A stretch of 57,154 nt of DNA from Verrucomicrobiaceae bacterium (GCA_016795375.1 JAEUHJ010000090.1:1-57154), one strand, 5' to 3'; positions 18,589 to 27,609 are shown, counted from the first letter of the stretch. Notes: generated by a model from the letters alone, not told the origin. Numbers and translations: made by a program.

Positions 18589-18816
18589 TCACGAGCCGAA
18601 CCTCCGTGAGTACTGCGCCAGGAACGTCTTCAGTGTGATGCCGAGAGCCCGCGCCAACGCGTCAAGCACATCCAGGGTGGGACTTTTTAGCCCACGCTCA
18701 AGCTGGCTGATGTAGGTACGATGAAGGCCCGCTTTGTCAGCCAGCGTCTCCTGGCTCATTTCAGCCTGCTGCCGCAGTTCACGCAGCAACTCGGACAATA
18801 CCTGCCTGTGCTTCAT
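18589..18816 (-). CDS. HTH-XRE controller (C) protein of the R-M system
   Basis: This is a 75-residue single-domain XRE regulator: MSQETLADKAGLHRTYISQLERG (helices 2-3), then SPTLDVLDALARALG. The size and its place directly before the endonuclease gene match C proteins, which delay endonuclease expression until the DNA is methylated and autoregulate their own operon through C-boxes. A C-box-like sequence lies 32-45 bp upstream. Confidence 0.88.
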   Translation of the reverse strand: MKHRQVLSELLRELRQQAEMSQETLADKAGLHRTYISQLERGLKSPTLDVLDALARALGITLKTFLAQYSRRFGS

Positions 18817-18847
18817 GTGTTATTATTTGCCCGATGACCACCCCCAA

Positions 18848-18861
18848 CCACAGACTAAAGT
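18848..18861 (-). promoter_or_regulatory. C-box-like operator upstream of the controller gene
   Basis: On the minus strand the sequence is ACTTTAGTCTGTGG. As I recall it, the C-box consensus is a GACT/AGTC dyad followed by a GTGG-type stretch; this fits with one base shorter spacing. It lies 32 bp before the controller ATG, in the right place for autoregulation. Only one operator half is convincing. Confidence 0.45.
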
Positions 18862-18963
18862 ATTCACACTGAAAACGGCACGACCTCCTGATCCCATCAG
18901 CGCAAAGCGATGGACATTCCCGCGCCTTCGCGTTAAACCTCGTCCGCCCCACCCGATTCGATC

Positions 18964-19704
18964 ATGAAACCGCATCTCACACTCGCCGTTTTGTTCACCG
19001 CCGTCTCACTTGCAGGCGCGGAGGAAAAACAAATCTTCAATGGCAAGGATCTCACCGGCTGGGACGGCAACAAGGACCTGTGGAGCGTGCAGGACGGCAC
19101 GATCACCGGCAAGACCCCCGCCGACCCCGCAAACCCGGCCAAATCCATCCTCAAGCATAACACCTTCCTCGTCTGGCGCGCCGGCACAGTGAAGGATTTC
19201 GAGCTGACGCTGAAGTACAAGATGATCGGCGGCAACTCCGGCATCCAGTACCGCAGCAAGGAATTGGAGAAAGGCGCGCAAGGCCCCGTGATCAGCGGTT
19301 ATCAGGCCGACTTCGAGGCCGGCAAGACCTATAGCGGCATTTTGTATGAGGAGAAGGCCCGCGGCATCCTCGCACTACGCGGCCAGAAGGTCGTCATTCA
19401 CGAAGGTGACAAGGAAACGACCGACAAGAAGGGGAACGTGAAGAAAGGCCCGAACATCGAGGTCACCGGCAGCGTGGGTGAGTCCGACGCCATCCAGGCC
19501 GGGATCAAGAGCGAGGACTGGAACGAGTACAAGATCATCGCCAAAGGCGGACACCTTCAACACTTCATCAACGGCATGCAAACCGTCGATGTGACCGACG
19601 AGACCGCAGCAGGTGCCAAGGAAGGCCTGCTGGCATTGCAAATCCACGTCGGCGGGCCGATGACGGTCCAATTCAAGGACATCAAGCTGGTTGAGCTGAA
19701 GTAA
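18964..19704 (+). CDS. Secreted DUF1080 (3-keto-disaccharide hydrolase-like) protein
   Basis: This 246-residue protein has a signal peptide (MKPHLTLAVLFTAVSLAGA). The DUF1080 signatures are FNGKDLTGWDG near the mature N-terminus, LVWRAGTVKDFELTLKYKMIGGNSGIQYRSKE in the middle and the C-terminal MTVQFKDIKLVEL. The fold is concanavalin-like; some members hydrolyse 3-keto-glycosides. This class is heavily expanded in Verrucomicrobia and Planctomycetes. It is the first of a rightward run of secreted proteins, 22 bp before the next start. Confidence 0.92.
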   Translation: MKPHLTLAVLFTAVSLAGAEEKQIFNGKDLTGWDGNKDLWSVQDGTITGKTPADPANPAKSILKHNTFLVWRAGTVKDFELTLKYKMIGGNSGIQYRSKELEKGAQGPVISGYQADFEAGKTYSGILYEEKARGILALRGQKVVIHEGDKETTDKKGNVKKGPNIEVTGSVGESDAIQAGIKSEDWNEYKIIAKGGHLQHFINGMQTVDVTDETAAGAKEGLLALQIHVGGPMTVQFKDIKLVELK

Positions 19705-19725
19705 CCCAGGCATTTCCACGCCGTC

Positions 19726-20439
19726 ATGACCCGCACGTTTTTTTCCGCGATTTTCCTGCTCACCTGCGGCCTTGTGACAAAGGCCGCCGCCGACACCGAA
19801 TATCTCGTCGTCAGCGGCGGGCCTGCCGTCCGGCGATTTGAAAACCTGCGCAAGCCGGGCGAGCAGCATGACCGCTGGTGGGGCAACTTCATCCGCACCG
19901 CCCGCGTGCGCATGCAGGAGATCCACCAGTCCGCGCCTCCCGGCACGCACATCACCTGGCTGGTGTATCGCGACGGTTATGTGCGCCGCGCGGCGGAGGA
20001 GCACCAGCCGCTGATGCAGAACATCGAGTCCGTGCCGAAAGCGTACCCTTATATCAATCTCGTGTGGTTCCGCAGCACGGGGGAGCTGGTCAACTACATC
20101 AACCACGGACCCAGACGCGGCAGCATGAAAGTCTCCGGCTTCGAGTACTTCGGTCACTCGAACATGTACAGCTTCATGTTCGACTACAGCTCCGAGACCT
20201 ACGCCACCTCCGGCGCGTGGCTGCACCAGAACGACCTGCGCAAGATCAACGGCGGCGCCATCCTCAACAGCGCCTACTGCAAGAGCTGGGGCTGCCACAC
20301 GGCGGAGAGCTTCAGCAAGGTCTGGAAACGTGCCACCGGCGCCAGGATGATCGGCGCCCACGGCAAGACCGACTACTCAGACATGCATCTGCGCGACTGG
20401 CATGTGGGCCTGTCCCCCGGCGCGCGCTGGTCGCAGTAA
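19726..20439 (+). CDS. Secreted protein with caspase/CHAT-like His-Cys motif
   Basis: This 237-residue protein has a signal peptide ending near AAAD. The central part has a strand and histidine motif SGFEYFGH144SN. About 40 residues later comes GGAILNSAYC185KSWGC190HTAESF. A His at the end of one strand and a Cys in a loop after the next is the layout of caspase-fold (clan CD) proteases such as CHAT and gingipain families. I infer a peptidase-like fold but not activity. It lies 22 bp after the DUF1080 gene and 39 bp before the DUF4838 gene, probably in one operon. Confidence 0.75.
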   Translation: MTRTFFSAIFLLTCGLVTKAAADTEYLVVSGGPAVRRFENLRKPGEQHDRWWGNFIRTARVRMQEIHQSAPPGTHITWLVYRDGYVRRAAEEHQPLMQNIESVPKAYPYINLVWFRSTGELVNYINHGPRRGSMKVSGFEYFGHSNMYSFMFDYSSETYATSGAWLHQNDLRKINGGAILNSAYCKSWGCHTAESFSKVWKRATGARMIGAHGKTDYSDMHLRDWHVGLSPGARWSQ

Positions 20440-20478
20440 AAAATGGGATAAATGCCGCTGACGCGCCGTTGATCCGGG

Positions 20479-22911
20479 ATGCGTCGCCTCATCACCATCG
20501 CCACCCTTGCATTTGCTCATTCGCTTCGTGCGGATAGTGTCGCTCTGACAGATGGCGGGCGGGCTTTGCTGCCGGTGGTGATCCAGGATGAGCCGCTCAG
20601 GCCGATGGCGGAGGAGCTGGCGGTGATGCTGGAACGCATCACGGGCGCGAGGTTTGAGATCCAGTCCTCAGGCGAGCCACGCGGGCTGTTCCTCGGCCTC
20701 ACGCCGGGTGACGTGCCGCCAACAGAGCGCGAAGACTACACGATGCGGTCGGAGAAGGACCGGCTGGTCATCGTCGGACGCACGTCGGCGGCGGTGGAGC
20801 ATGCGGTGTGGGATTTGCTGCACCGTTGCGGTTTCCGGCAGTTTTTTCCCGGCAAGAAATGGGAGATCGTGCCGCGCACGCCGACGCTGAGCGTCGATGT
20901 CGATGTGAAGGAATCACCGGACTATCACGCACGGCGCATCTGGGCTGGATTTGGCGTGTTGAAGGAACGGGAGGCGGTCTGCGCCGAATGGAACCGCCGC
21001 AATCGCGCCACCTCGGGCATCCAATTGAGCTCCGGTCACGCGTATGACGGCATGTTGCATCGCAACGAGAAGGAATTCGCCGCGCATCCCGAGTATCTCG
21101 CGCTGGTGAACGGCGAGCGGCGGAAACCGAAGTTCTGCATCGCGAACAACGGACTGCGAAAGCTCGTGATCGCCGACGCGCTGGCACAATTTGCCGCGAA
21201 ACCGGAGCTCGACTCGATCTCATGTGATCCGAGCGACGGCGGCGGCTGGTGCGAGTGCGCCGAGTGCGCCAAGATTGGCAGCGTGACCGACCGCGCGCTG
21301 CTGCTGGCCAACGAAGTGGCCGAGGCCGTGAACAAAGCGCATCCGGGCCGCATCATCGGTATGTATGCCTACAACGAGCATTCGCCGCCGCCCTCCATCG
21401 AGGCGCATCCGCAGGTGGTGATCAGCGTGGCGACGGGGTTCATCCGCGGCGGCTACACGATCGACCAGTTGCTCGCCGGTTGGAACGCGAAGGCGCGCAC
21501 GCTGGGCATCCGCGAATACTACAGCGTGAGCACCTGGGACCGCGATCTGCCGGGTGCGTCACGCGGCAGCAACATCGGCTACCTGCGCACGACGATCCCG
21601 CATTTTCACTCGCAGGGCGCGCGCTACATGTCCGCGGAGGCCAGCGACAACGCCGGACCGAACGGCCTCGGCTGCTACCTCGCCGCGCGCATGCTGTGGG
21701 ATGTGAAGGAGGCGGACCAAATCGAGGCGTTGGTGGATGATTTCTTCGACAAAAGCTTCGGTGCGGCACGCGAGCCGATGTGGGAATTCTACACGCTGCT
21801 CGACGGCACGAAGAAGTCCGCGCTGAGCGATGATCTCATCGGCCGCATGTGGCGGCAGCTCGATGCAGCACGCGCGTTGACGAAGGATGGCGCCACGCTG
21901 GCCCGGCTGGACGATCTGGCGCTCTACACACACTACTGCGGCCTCTACCTCGACTACAGCAGCGCGGCGGGCAAGGAACGGCAGGCGGCCTTCGAGGCGC
22001 TGTTCCGCTTCCTCTGGCGCACGCGCCACACCGGCATGGTGCACACGAAGGCGCTGTGGCGCGACATTCCCAACCGCGACAAGACGGTGCAGCTCCCGCC
22101 GCTCGCCAGATACAGCGATCCTGACGCGACGAACCCGTGGAAGAGCGACGAGCTCTTCACGCGTGATCAAATCACCGCGATGGTGCGCGACGGCATCGAG
22201 CGCCGGAAGTTGCTCGACTTCGAGCCGGTGTCCTTCAGCATGAATCTCGTGCCCGCGTCGAAACTGAAGCTGCCAACCATGCCGCGTGGCAATGCGGGCC
22301 TTTACCTGCGCGGCGTTCGCGATTTCTGGACATGGACCGACAAAGAACCGGCCACGCTGACGCTAGGCGGCACTGCGGGCATCATCTACCAGAACCGCGG
22401 CACGGCGAAGCTGGAGCTGTACCCGCTCGCGGAGGCGGAATCGAAGTCTGTGGCGCATCTGGAGATCGAGCCGGACAAGCAGAAGCACGAGTTGAAGCTG
22501 GAAACAAAATTCCCCGGGCTTCATCGACTCGAAGTGAGTGACTCAGGACAGGGAACGCTCATCACATGGCCCGACAGCACGCCGATGACGGTCGTGAGCA
22601 GCACGGAGCAGCCCGCGAAACTCCACGGCCGATGGCATCTCTATTTCTACGTGCCGAAAGGCACGGCGGTCATCGGCGGTTTCGCCGAGGGCGAGGGCTT
22701 CCTGCTCGATCCCGCCGGCAAAACCGCGCACACCTTTGCCGCCAAGCCCGGCTACTTCAGCGTGAAGGTGCCCGCAGGCCAGGACGGCCAACTGTGGAGC
22801 TTCAAGCACAGCGGCGGCAACCGTCTGCTCATGACCGTGCCTCCGTGCCTGGCGCGAGATGCGAGTGAGCTGCTGCTGCCTGAAGAGGTCGTGGAAAAGG
22901 ACGTGCCTTGA
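20479..22911 (+). CDS. Secreted DUF4838 protein (alpha-glucuronidase-like)
   Basis: This 810-residue protein starts with a short signal peptide (cut near LRADS). The N-terminal 120 residues resemble the alpha-glucuronidase N-domain (AEELAVMLERITGARFEI, LFLGLTPG). The centre (about 130-480) has the DUF4838 signature ISCDPSDGGGWCECAECAKIGS, followed by MYAYNEHSPPP and YYSVSTWDRDLPG. The last 200 residues are beta-rich (FYVPKGTAVIGGFAEGEG) and may bind carbohydrate. The family is thought to be a glycoside hydrolase-like TIM barrel of unproven substrate. It fits polysaccharide breakdown outside the cytoplasm with its DUF1080 neighbour. Confidence 0.9.
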   Translation: MRRLITIATLAFAHSLRADSVALTDGGRALLPVVIQDEPLRPMAEELAVMLERITGARFEIQSSGEPRGLFLGLTPGDVPPTEREDYTMRSEKDRLVIVGRTSAAVEHAVWDLLHRCGFRQFFPGKKWEIVPRTPTLSVDVDVKESPDYHARRIWAGFGVLKEREAVCAEWNRRNRATSGIQLSSGHAYDGMLHRNEKEFAAHPEYLALVNGERRKPKFCIANNGLRKLVIADALAQFAAKPELDSISCDPSDGGGWCECAECAKIGSVTDRALLLANEVAEAVNKAHPGRIIGMYAYNEHSPPPSIEAHPQVVISVATGFIRGGYTIDQLLAGWNAKARTLGIREYYSVSTWDRDLPGASRGSNIGYLRTTIPHFHSQGARYMSAEASDNAGPNGLGCYLAARMLWDVKEADQIEALVDDFFDKSFGAAREPMWEFYTLLDGTKKSALSDDLIGRMWRQLDAARALTKDGATLARLDDLALYTHYCGLYLDYSSAAGKERQAAFEALFRFLWRTRHTGMVHTKALWRDIPNRDKTVQLPPLARYSDPDATNPWKSDELFTRDQITAMVRDGIERRKLLDFEPVSFSMNLVPASKLKLPTMPRGNAGLYLRGVRDFWTWTDKEPATLTLGGTAGIIYQNRGTAKLELYPLAEAESKSVAHLEIEPDKQKHELKLETKFPGLHRLEVSDSGQGTLITWPDSTPMTVVSSTEQPAKLHGRWHLYFYVPKGTAVIGGFAEGEGFLLDPAGKTAHTFAAKPGYFSVKVPAGQDGQLWSFKHSGGNRLLMTVPPCLARDASELLLPEEVVEKDVP

Positions 22912-23010
22912 CGATGCCAGGGGCGCATGTGGATGGCCACACTCCTGGATCACTGCCACAGGAATACGCTGCTTGCGCTTCCACGCCCGCCTTCGTAAAA
23001 CTGCTGCCGC

Positions 23011-26000
23011 ATGTCCGACGCATCCACCCCTGGCCCTACGCCCACCGGCTACCAGCGCTCTGCTGGCGGCGGCTTCATGTGGCTGCCGCCGAGCGCGGAG
23101 CATCTCTCCAGGCTGCTGCCGCAATATGAAGTCGAATTCCTGCTGGGCCGTGGTGGCATGGGCGCGGTTTACAAAGGCAGACAGAAGTCGCTCAATCGTC
23201 TGGTGGCCATCAAAATCCTGCCGCCCCAGATGGAGGGCGAAGACGCCAGCTATCTGGAACGCTTCAAGAACGAGGCGCAGGTCATGGCGAAGTTCATCCA
23301 TCCCGGCATCGTCGCCATCCATGACTTTGGGGAAACCGCCGAAGGCCAGCTCTACATCGTCATGGAGTATGTGGACGGTTCCGATGTGTCGCGGATGATC
23401 GCGACGCAGGGCCGTCTGCCGCCGGAGCACGCGCTCGCCATCGCCGCGCATGTGTGTGACGCGCTCGGCTACGCGCACAGCCACGGCGTCATCCATCGCG
23501 ACATCAAACCGGCCAACATCCTCATCAACCGCGAAGGCGCGGTGAAAGTGGCCGATTTCGGCCTCGCCAAGATCGATGAACCCGGCGCCTCCGGCCTCAC
23601 CAAGACCGGCATGGCGATGGGCACGCCCGATTACATCGCGCCCGAGGCGCTCGTGTTCGGCTCACAGGTCGATGCACGCGCGGACCTGTATGCCGTCGGC
23701 GTCATGCTCTACCACATGCTCACCGGGGAGGTACCACGCGGCGCGTTTGACCTCCCCAGCCACCGCGTCGGCATCGATCCGCGCTTTGACGCCATCATCC
23801 TCAAGGCGATGAAGATGGATCGCGAGGAACGCTATCAGAGCAGCGGAGCGATTCGTCACGATCTCGACGCCATCCTCACCCTGCCGCTCGTGCGGAGCGC
23901 GGACGCCCCCGTCCGCCAACAGCAATCGTCACCACAAGGTACCGAAACCCAGACAGCGGACGAGGGCATCCGCGCTCCGCTTGATCCATCCTCCACCCGT
24001 CCGCGAAACTCAAAATCGAAAGCCACCATGATCGCCCTCGCCTCCACCGCCGCCGTCCTCGCCACCGGAGCCTTCATGGTGCTCAAGCCGTCATCCGCGC
24101 CATCCCGCGCCACGGCGGCCGGTGCCACAGCAGTCGGTCGCGCCGACGAAAGCGGTGTCACAGCCACCGCACCCCAAGATGCTGCCGCGCCAAAGTGGTC
24201 CGCACCTGCGAAGCCCCGGAGGGAGTCCTCTGTGCGGTCTGACGAGCCATCGAACACCACCGCACAGGGGACTGTGCGGACCACTATTCAAGCCGCTCCA
24301 CCTGCGAAGCCCATCCTCGTCGCCCAAACCAACACAAAACCAAAGTTGGCTCCCGACACTCAGCTCGGCCAGTCCGCTCCGGCTGCTCCCTCGCCAGCCC
24401 GCAAGCCTGATCCGACGAAGTGGGTGAAGCTCGACCCGAAGGTGGACTTTTGGTCGAACAAAGGCGTGGCCCAAAAGGGGGACGCATGGGTGATAGGTGG
24501 TTCACGACTGCGATCCAAGCGGACAGCTTCAGACTGCGCCATTCGTGCTCGCCTGGAGGGGCCAGATGGATTGGCGCAAGGAGTGGCGCTGCGCATTAGC
24601 GATGCGGGTTTCTACCAGTTGGAGATAAAGGGTAAGGATGTTCTGCTCCTACGGGTCAACACCACAACAGCCCCGTTCAAATATGACCACCTCAAGAGGT
24701 TTGAAGGGGCCGTCGCCAACATTCCTGCCGAGGGTGTCGTTCTTGGTTTCAGTGCAATCGGAGATGAACTGAAAGCATGGCTGGGAGAGAAGGAACTGGG
24801 CAGCTTTATCGATTCGACTTACAAAGATGGGAACTTTGGTTGCGTGGCTGCTGAAGCCGTCACCTTCCGCGACATCGAATACCAAATCCTCGACGACACG
24901 ACATCTCCAGCCGCTGTCGTGGCTCAAGCCTCCGCCGCTCCCGCTCCACCCGCAGCGCCGCCAGCCGTCACGCTCCCTCCCGAACTCACCACCCTCCAGC
25001 AGCAATACGACAAGCTCCTCCTCGAACGCGTCACCGGCATCTACGACGCTGATGTGGCGAAGCTGAACGCGGGCTACCTCGCCGGTCTCGACCGCGCCGC
25101 CGCCGCCGCGCAGAGCGCCGGTCAACTCGACACCGTGCTGGCCCTCACCGCCGAAAAGAAACTGCTGGAAGCGAAGCAGCCCGTGCCCGCCACCGACGAT
25201 GCGAAGACACCCGAAGCGCTGAAAAACCTGCGCACCATCTACCGCACCAGCCTGGCGAAGCTCGACGAACAACGCACCGCCAACCACACCGCCCTGCTCA
25301 CGCCTTACACCACGCGCCTCAAACAGGTCGAAGCCGACCTCACCAAAGCCGGCCGCATTCCCGATGCCGTGGCGGTGAAGACGTATCGCGAGAGCTTGGG
25401 GACGATTCCCGTGCCGTCTGCTCCTGCTGCGGCGGCAGCGACAGCTCCTGCCGCCGCCGTTCCGATGAAGGAGACGCCGGCTCCAACGGCATCAAAGACA
25501 AATGAACCGCCCAAAAACATCAAAGGTGATGACCGCAAGGCGGCAGAGTGGGTTTTGAGCAACTGGAGCAAATCCTCGCTGTGGGTCGATGAGAAGCACA
25601 TTTCCAAGTTGGAGGAGCTGCCCAAAGGCAAAATCAGCGTCAATCACATCTCCATTGATGCGCGTTTTTGTAAAAATGGGACGCCTGCCGCAGCGGACTT
25701 CCAAGTGCTCGCCGGCCTGTCCAAGCTGCGCTATCTGCAACTGAGTGGTTTCGATTTGAAGGACGACGACCTCGCCTTCATCCGCACCCTGCCCGGTCTC
25801 ACCGAACTGCTGCTTTACAGATTGAACCTCAGCGACGCATTCATCCCTCATCTGACTGGCCTGCGCGGCCTCTCACGGCTGGACATCAACGAATGTCCGT
25901 CCTTCACCGGATCCACGCTGGATCAACTGGCCGCCCTTCCGCAGCTCTCCAGCATCCGAACCTGGAAATGCCCCGTCACTGATGCTGCCGTGCCGGGCAT

Positions 26001-26547
26001 CGCCAAACTGTCAAAGATCGAAGCACTGAATCTCGAAGCCACCCGCATCACCGACGCCTGCCTGCCAGCGATCCATGGCATGAAACAGATAAGGAGGCTC
26101 TCCATCAACTCCACCAAGATCACTCCAGCCGGACTGGCCGCCACGCCGATGCCCCACATCGAATTTCTCGGTGTCAACAAGCTCTCTGGACGACCCCTGC
26201 GCGAGATCGCCCCTGTCATCGCGCCCGCCTTTCCAAATGTGTTCGTCGTTCAAATCTCCTACGAAGTCGAGGCTGCGGAAGACATCGCCGCGCTGGCGCA
26301 TTTCAAAAAACTCAAAGGCTTGGACGTCTATGGCAGTGTTGCCAACGCTGCCTGGGCGGGCCTGGCCGAGCTGCGGGATCTCGCCGGCATGACCTACGAT
26401 TGGGCATCCCCGCTCCCTGATGAAGCCCTGCCGGTCCTGGCCGGTTTGAAGAAACTCAAGCGTCTGACGCTCAGAGGCGGCATACCCTCCGATGCCGCTC
26501 TGGCCGCCTTCAAGAAGCAACGTCCAGATGTGAAAGTAGAGCAGTGA
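23011..26547 (+). CDS. Ser/Thr protein kinase with extracytoplasmic LamG-like, helical and LRR domains
   Basis: This 1178-residue protein has an N-terminal kinase domain (about 38-295): LLGRGGMGAVYKG, VAIKIL, H162RDIKPANIL, D182FGLAK, GTPDYIAPE. A linker of about 45 residues is coded by palindromic repeats. One TM helix (about 338-358) follows, then a second repeat-coded linker. Outside the membrane lie a concanavalin/DUF1080-like domain (about 470-635), an Ala-rich helical pair like that in the protein at 12564 (about 665-790), and a leucine-rich repeat tail (about 895-1178; LSKLRYLQLSGFDL, KIEALNLEATRITDA, KLKRLTLRGG). The LRRs probably sense ligand. It lacks the N-terminal zinc ribbon of the kinases at the left end, and no ECF-like motif precedes it. 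Confidence 0.93.
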   Translation: MSDASTPGPTPTGYQRSAGGGFMWLPPSAEHLSRLLPQYEVEFLLGRGGMGAVYKGRQKSLNRLVAIKILPPQMEGEDASYLERFKNEAQVMAKFIHPGIVAIHDFGETAEGQLYIVMEYVDGSDVSRMIATQGRLPPEHALAIAAHVCDALGYAHSHGVIHRDIKPANILINREGAVKVADFGLAKIDEPGASGLTKTGMAMGTPDYIAPEALVFGSQVDARADLYAVGVMLYHMLTGEVPRGAFDLPSHRVGIDPRFDAIILKAMKMDREERYQSSGAIRHDLDAILTLPLVRSADAPVRQQQSSPQGTETQTADEGIRAPLDPSSTRPRNSKSKATMIALASTAAVLATGAFMVLKPSSAPSRATAAGATAVGRADESGVTATAPQDAAAPKWSAPAKPRRESSVRSDEPSNTTAQGTVRTTIQAAPPAKPILVAQTNTKPKLAPDTQLGQSAPAAPSPARKPDPTKWVKLDPKVDFWSNKGVAQKGDAWVIGGSRLRSKRTASDCAIRARLEGPDGLAQGVALRISDAGFYQLEIKGKDVLLLRVNTTTAPFKYDHLKRFEGAVANIPAEGVVLGFSAIGDELKAWLGEKELGSFIDSTYKDGNFGCVAAEAVTFRDIEYQILDDTTSPAAVVAQASAAPAPPAAPPAVTLPPELTTLQQQYDKLLLERVTGIYDADVAKLNAGYLAGLDRAAAAAQSAGQLDTVLALTAEKKLLEAKQPVPATDDAKTPEALKNLRTIYRTSLAKLDEQRTANHTALLTPYTTRLKQVEADLTKAGRIPDAVAVKTYRESLGTIPVPSAPAAAAATAPAAAVPMKETPAPTASKTNEPPKNIKGDDRKAAEWVLSNWSKSSLWVDEKHISKLEELPKGKISVNHISIDARFCKNGTPAAADFQVLAGLSKLRYLQLSGFDLKDDDLAFIRTLPGLTELLLYRLNLSDAFIPHLTGLRGLSRLDINECPSFTGSTLDQLAALPQLSSIRTWKCPVTDAAVPGIAKLSKIEALNLEATRITDACLPAIHGMKQIRRLSINSTKITPAGLAATPMPHIEFLGVNKLSGRPLREIAPVIAPAFPNVFVVQISYEVEAAEDIAALAHFKKLKGLDVYGSVANAAWAGLAELRDLAGMTYDWASPLPDEALPVLAGLKKLKRLTLRGGIPSDAALAAFKKQRPDVKVEQ
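23899..23978. repeat. Two REP-like hairpins inside the kinase linker
   Basis: GCGGAC-N6-GTCCGC (23899-23916) and GCGGACGAGGGCATCCGC followed by GCTCC (23956-23978) lie in frame between the kinase domain and the TM helix. The second is nearly identical to the intergenic element at 8183-8205. They encode RSADAPVRQQQ and TADEGIRAPLDP, low-complexity linker residues. Confidence 0.75.
24194..24285. repeat. Nested inverted repeats inside the kinase linker after the TM helix
   Basis: The ends AGTGGTCCGCAC (24194-24205) and GTGCGGACCACT (24274-24285) are perfect 12-bp inverted repeats. Inside the right end lies a compact hairpin CCGCACAG-GGGA-CTGTGCGG (24260-24279). The whole 92-bp unit is read through in frame and looks like an inserted bipartite REP/MITE-like element. 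Confidence 0.7.
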
Positions 26548-26549
26548 GG

Positions 26550-26620
26550 ACACCGCAGCCGCCACGCATGAGGCGTGTGCTCCAGCCTTCAAGAAAGTCC
26601 GCCCGGATGTGATGGTGGAG
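26550..26620 (+). repeat. 71-bp direct repeat, copy 1 (hairpin plus LRR-tail remnant)
   Basis: Starting 3 bp after the LRR-kinase stop, this unit has a CACGCATGAGGCGTG-type hairpin followed by a sequence that would encode FKKVRPDVMVE. That is a second copy of the kinase C-terminus (FKKQRPDVKVEQ), now outside any gene. It matches copy 2 (27610-27680) at 61 of 71 positions by hand alignment. Confidence 0.7.
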
Positions 26621-26672
26621 AAGTGAGGGACGCTGGAATTGACCGGCGGGAAGAAGTGGCTACCCTCGCGCC

Positions 26673-26852
26673 ATGAGTCACGTCATTTACTATCGTTCAA
26701 AGGAGGAAATCGACCGGGATCTGCTCCAGATGAAGAGCTGGGCGCGCAAGAATCTGCGAACACGCAAGCAGTCACGTGATTTCCTTATCAAGGCCGGCAT
26801 CCTGGACAAACAAGGCGTTCTGTCGAAGCGCTACGGCGGCAAAGGGGAATGA
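26673..26852 (+). CDS. Small protein upstream of ART-like gene, possible antitoxin
   Basis: This is a 59-residue basic protein (MSHVIYYRSKEEIDRDLLQ..., ending SRDFLIKAGILDKQGVLSKRYGG). The C-terminal pattern FL-x-KAGIL-x-K-x-G-x-LSKRY resembles small proteins often found next to ART/DUF-type toxins (from memory, not searched). The TGA overlaps the next start as ATGA, so the two are translationally coupled. The order, size and coupling suit an antitoxin; this is inference. Confidence 0.7.
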   Translation: MSHVIYYRSKEEIDRDLLQMKSWARKNLRTRKQSRDFLIKAGILDKQGVLSKRYGGKGE

Positions 26853-27454
26853 AGGCTCCTTCGTTCATCCTGGGCTTTCACGGTTGTGACCGTGAGATCG
26901 GCGAAGAGGTGCTGGCAGGACGGCTCGATCTCAAGCCGAGCACCAATCCGTATGACTGGCTGGGAACCGGCATCTACTTCTGGGAGAACAATCCGGGGCG
27001 TGCGCTGGCCTGGTCGCAGATCGCCGCCAGACACGGCAAACGAACCGCGCAACCTGTGCGCGAGCCGTTTGTGCTGGGCGCCGTGATTGATCCAAGCAAC
27101 TGCCTCGATCTCCTGGAGGCACAGTCCATCCAGCTCGTGGCCGACGCACATCAGGACATGGCCATGCGTCTGCGCGAAGTGGGCCAGCGCATGCCGGTGA
27201 ACCGCGGTGTCGGAACGGATCACCCGCTTCGCTATCTGGACTGCTCGGTGATCAATTATCTGCACGAGTGGAGGGCCAACTCCGCCCTGCCAGGTTTCGA
27301 CTCCGTGCGCGCCGCGTTTGTCGAAGGTGTTCCCATCTACCAAGGTGCGGGCTTTCACCGCCACACGCACACGCAGATTTGCGTGCGCAGCGGCGCGAGC
27401 GTCATAGGCTATTTCAGGCCACGCTTCGACGCCATCCAAGACGCCAGGACGTGA
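26849..27454 (+). CDS. PARP/ADP-ribosyltransferase-like protein, possible toxin
   Basis: This 201-residue protein begins ILGFH11GCD. It then has PYDWLGTGIY43FWENNPGRALAWS, the layout of the ART/PARP H-Y-(E) fold, where PARPs show HG...GxGIYF...A. A third conserved acidic residue is not clear, so catalysis is uncertain. The rest is helical, with NRGVGTDHPLRYLDCSVINYLHE and a C-terminal HTHTQICVRSGASVIGYFRPR. It overlaps the 59-aa gene by 4 nt and lies between two 71-bp direct repeats. A toxin-antitoxin or defence module is the likely context. It could also be a housekeeping RNA- or NAD-linked ART. Confidence 0.75.
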   Translation: MKAPSFILGFHGCDREIGEEVLAGRLDLKPSTNPYDWLGTGIYFWENNPGRALAWSQIAARHGKRTAQPVREPFVLGAVIDPSNCLDLLEAQSIQLVADAHQDMAMRLREVGQRMPVNRGVGTDHPLRYLDCSVINYLHEWRANSALPGFDSVRAAFVEGVPIYQGAGFHRHTHTQICVRSGASVIGYFRPRFDAIQDART

Positions 27455-27609
27455 TGGCAAAGAAGTGAAGTGCGCAGGCATGGCATGGAGGGATCGCATG
27501 CATCCCGCGTGCTATTGTCCGTGTCCTCGTGGGAAAACGTGCTGTCGCCCACGTCATTCCACAGACTACGGCAGACCCGGCGTGGGCTTCCGGGACAGAC
27601 TGCGGCGAA

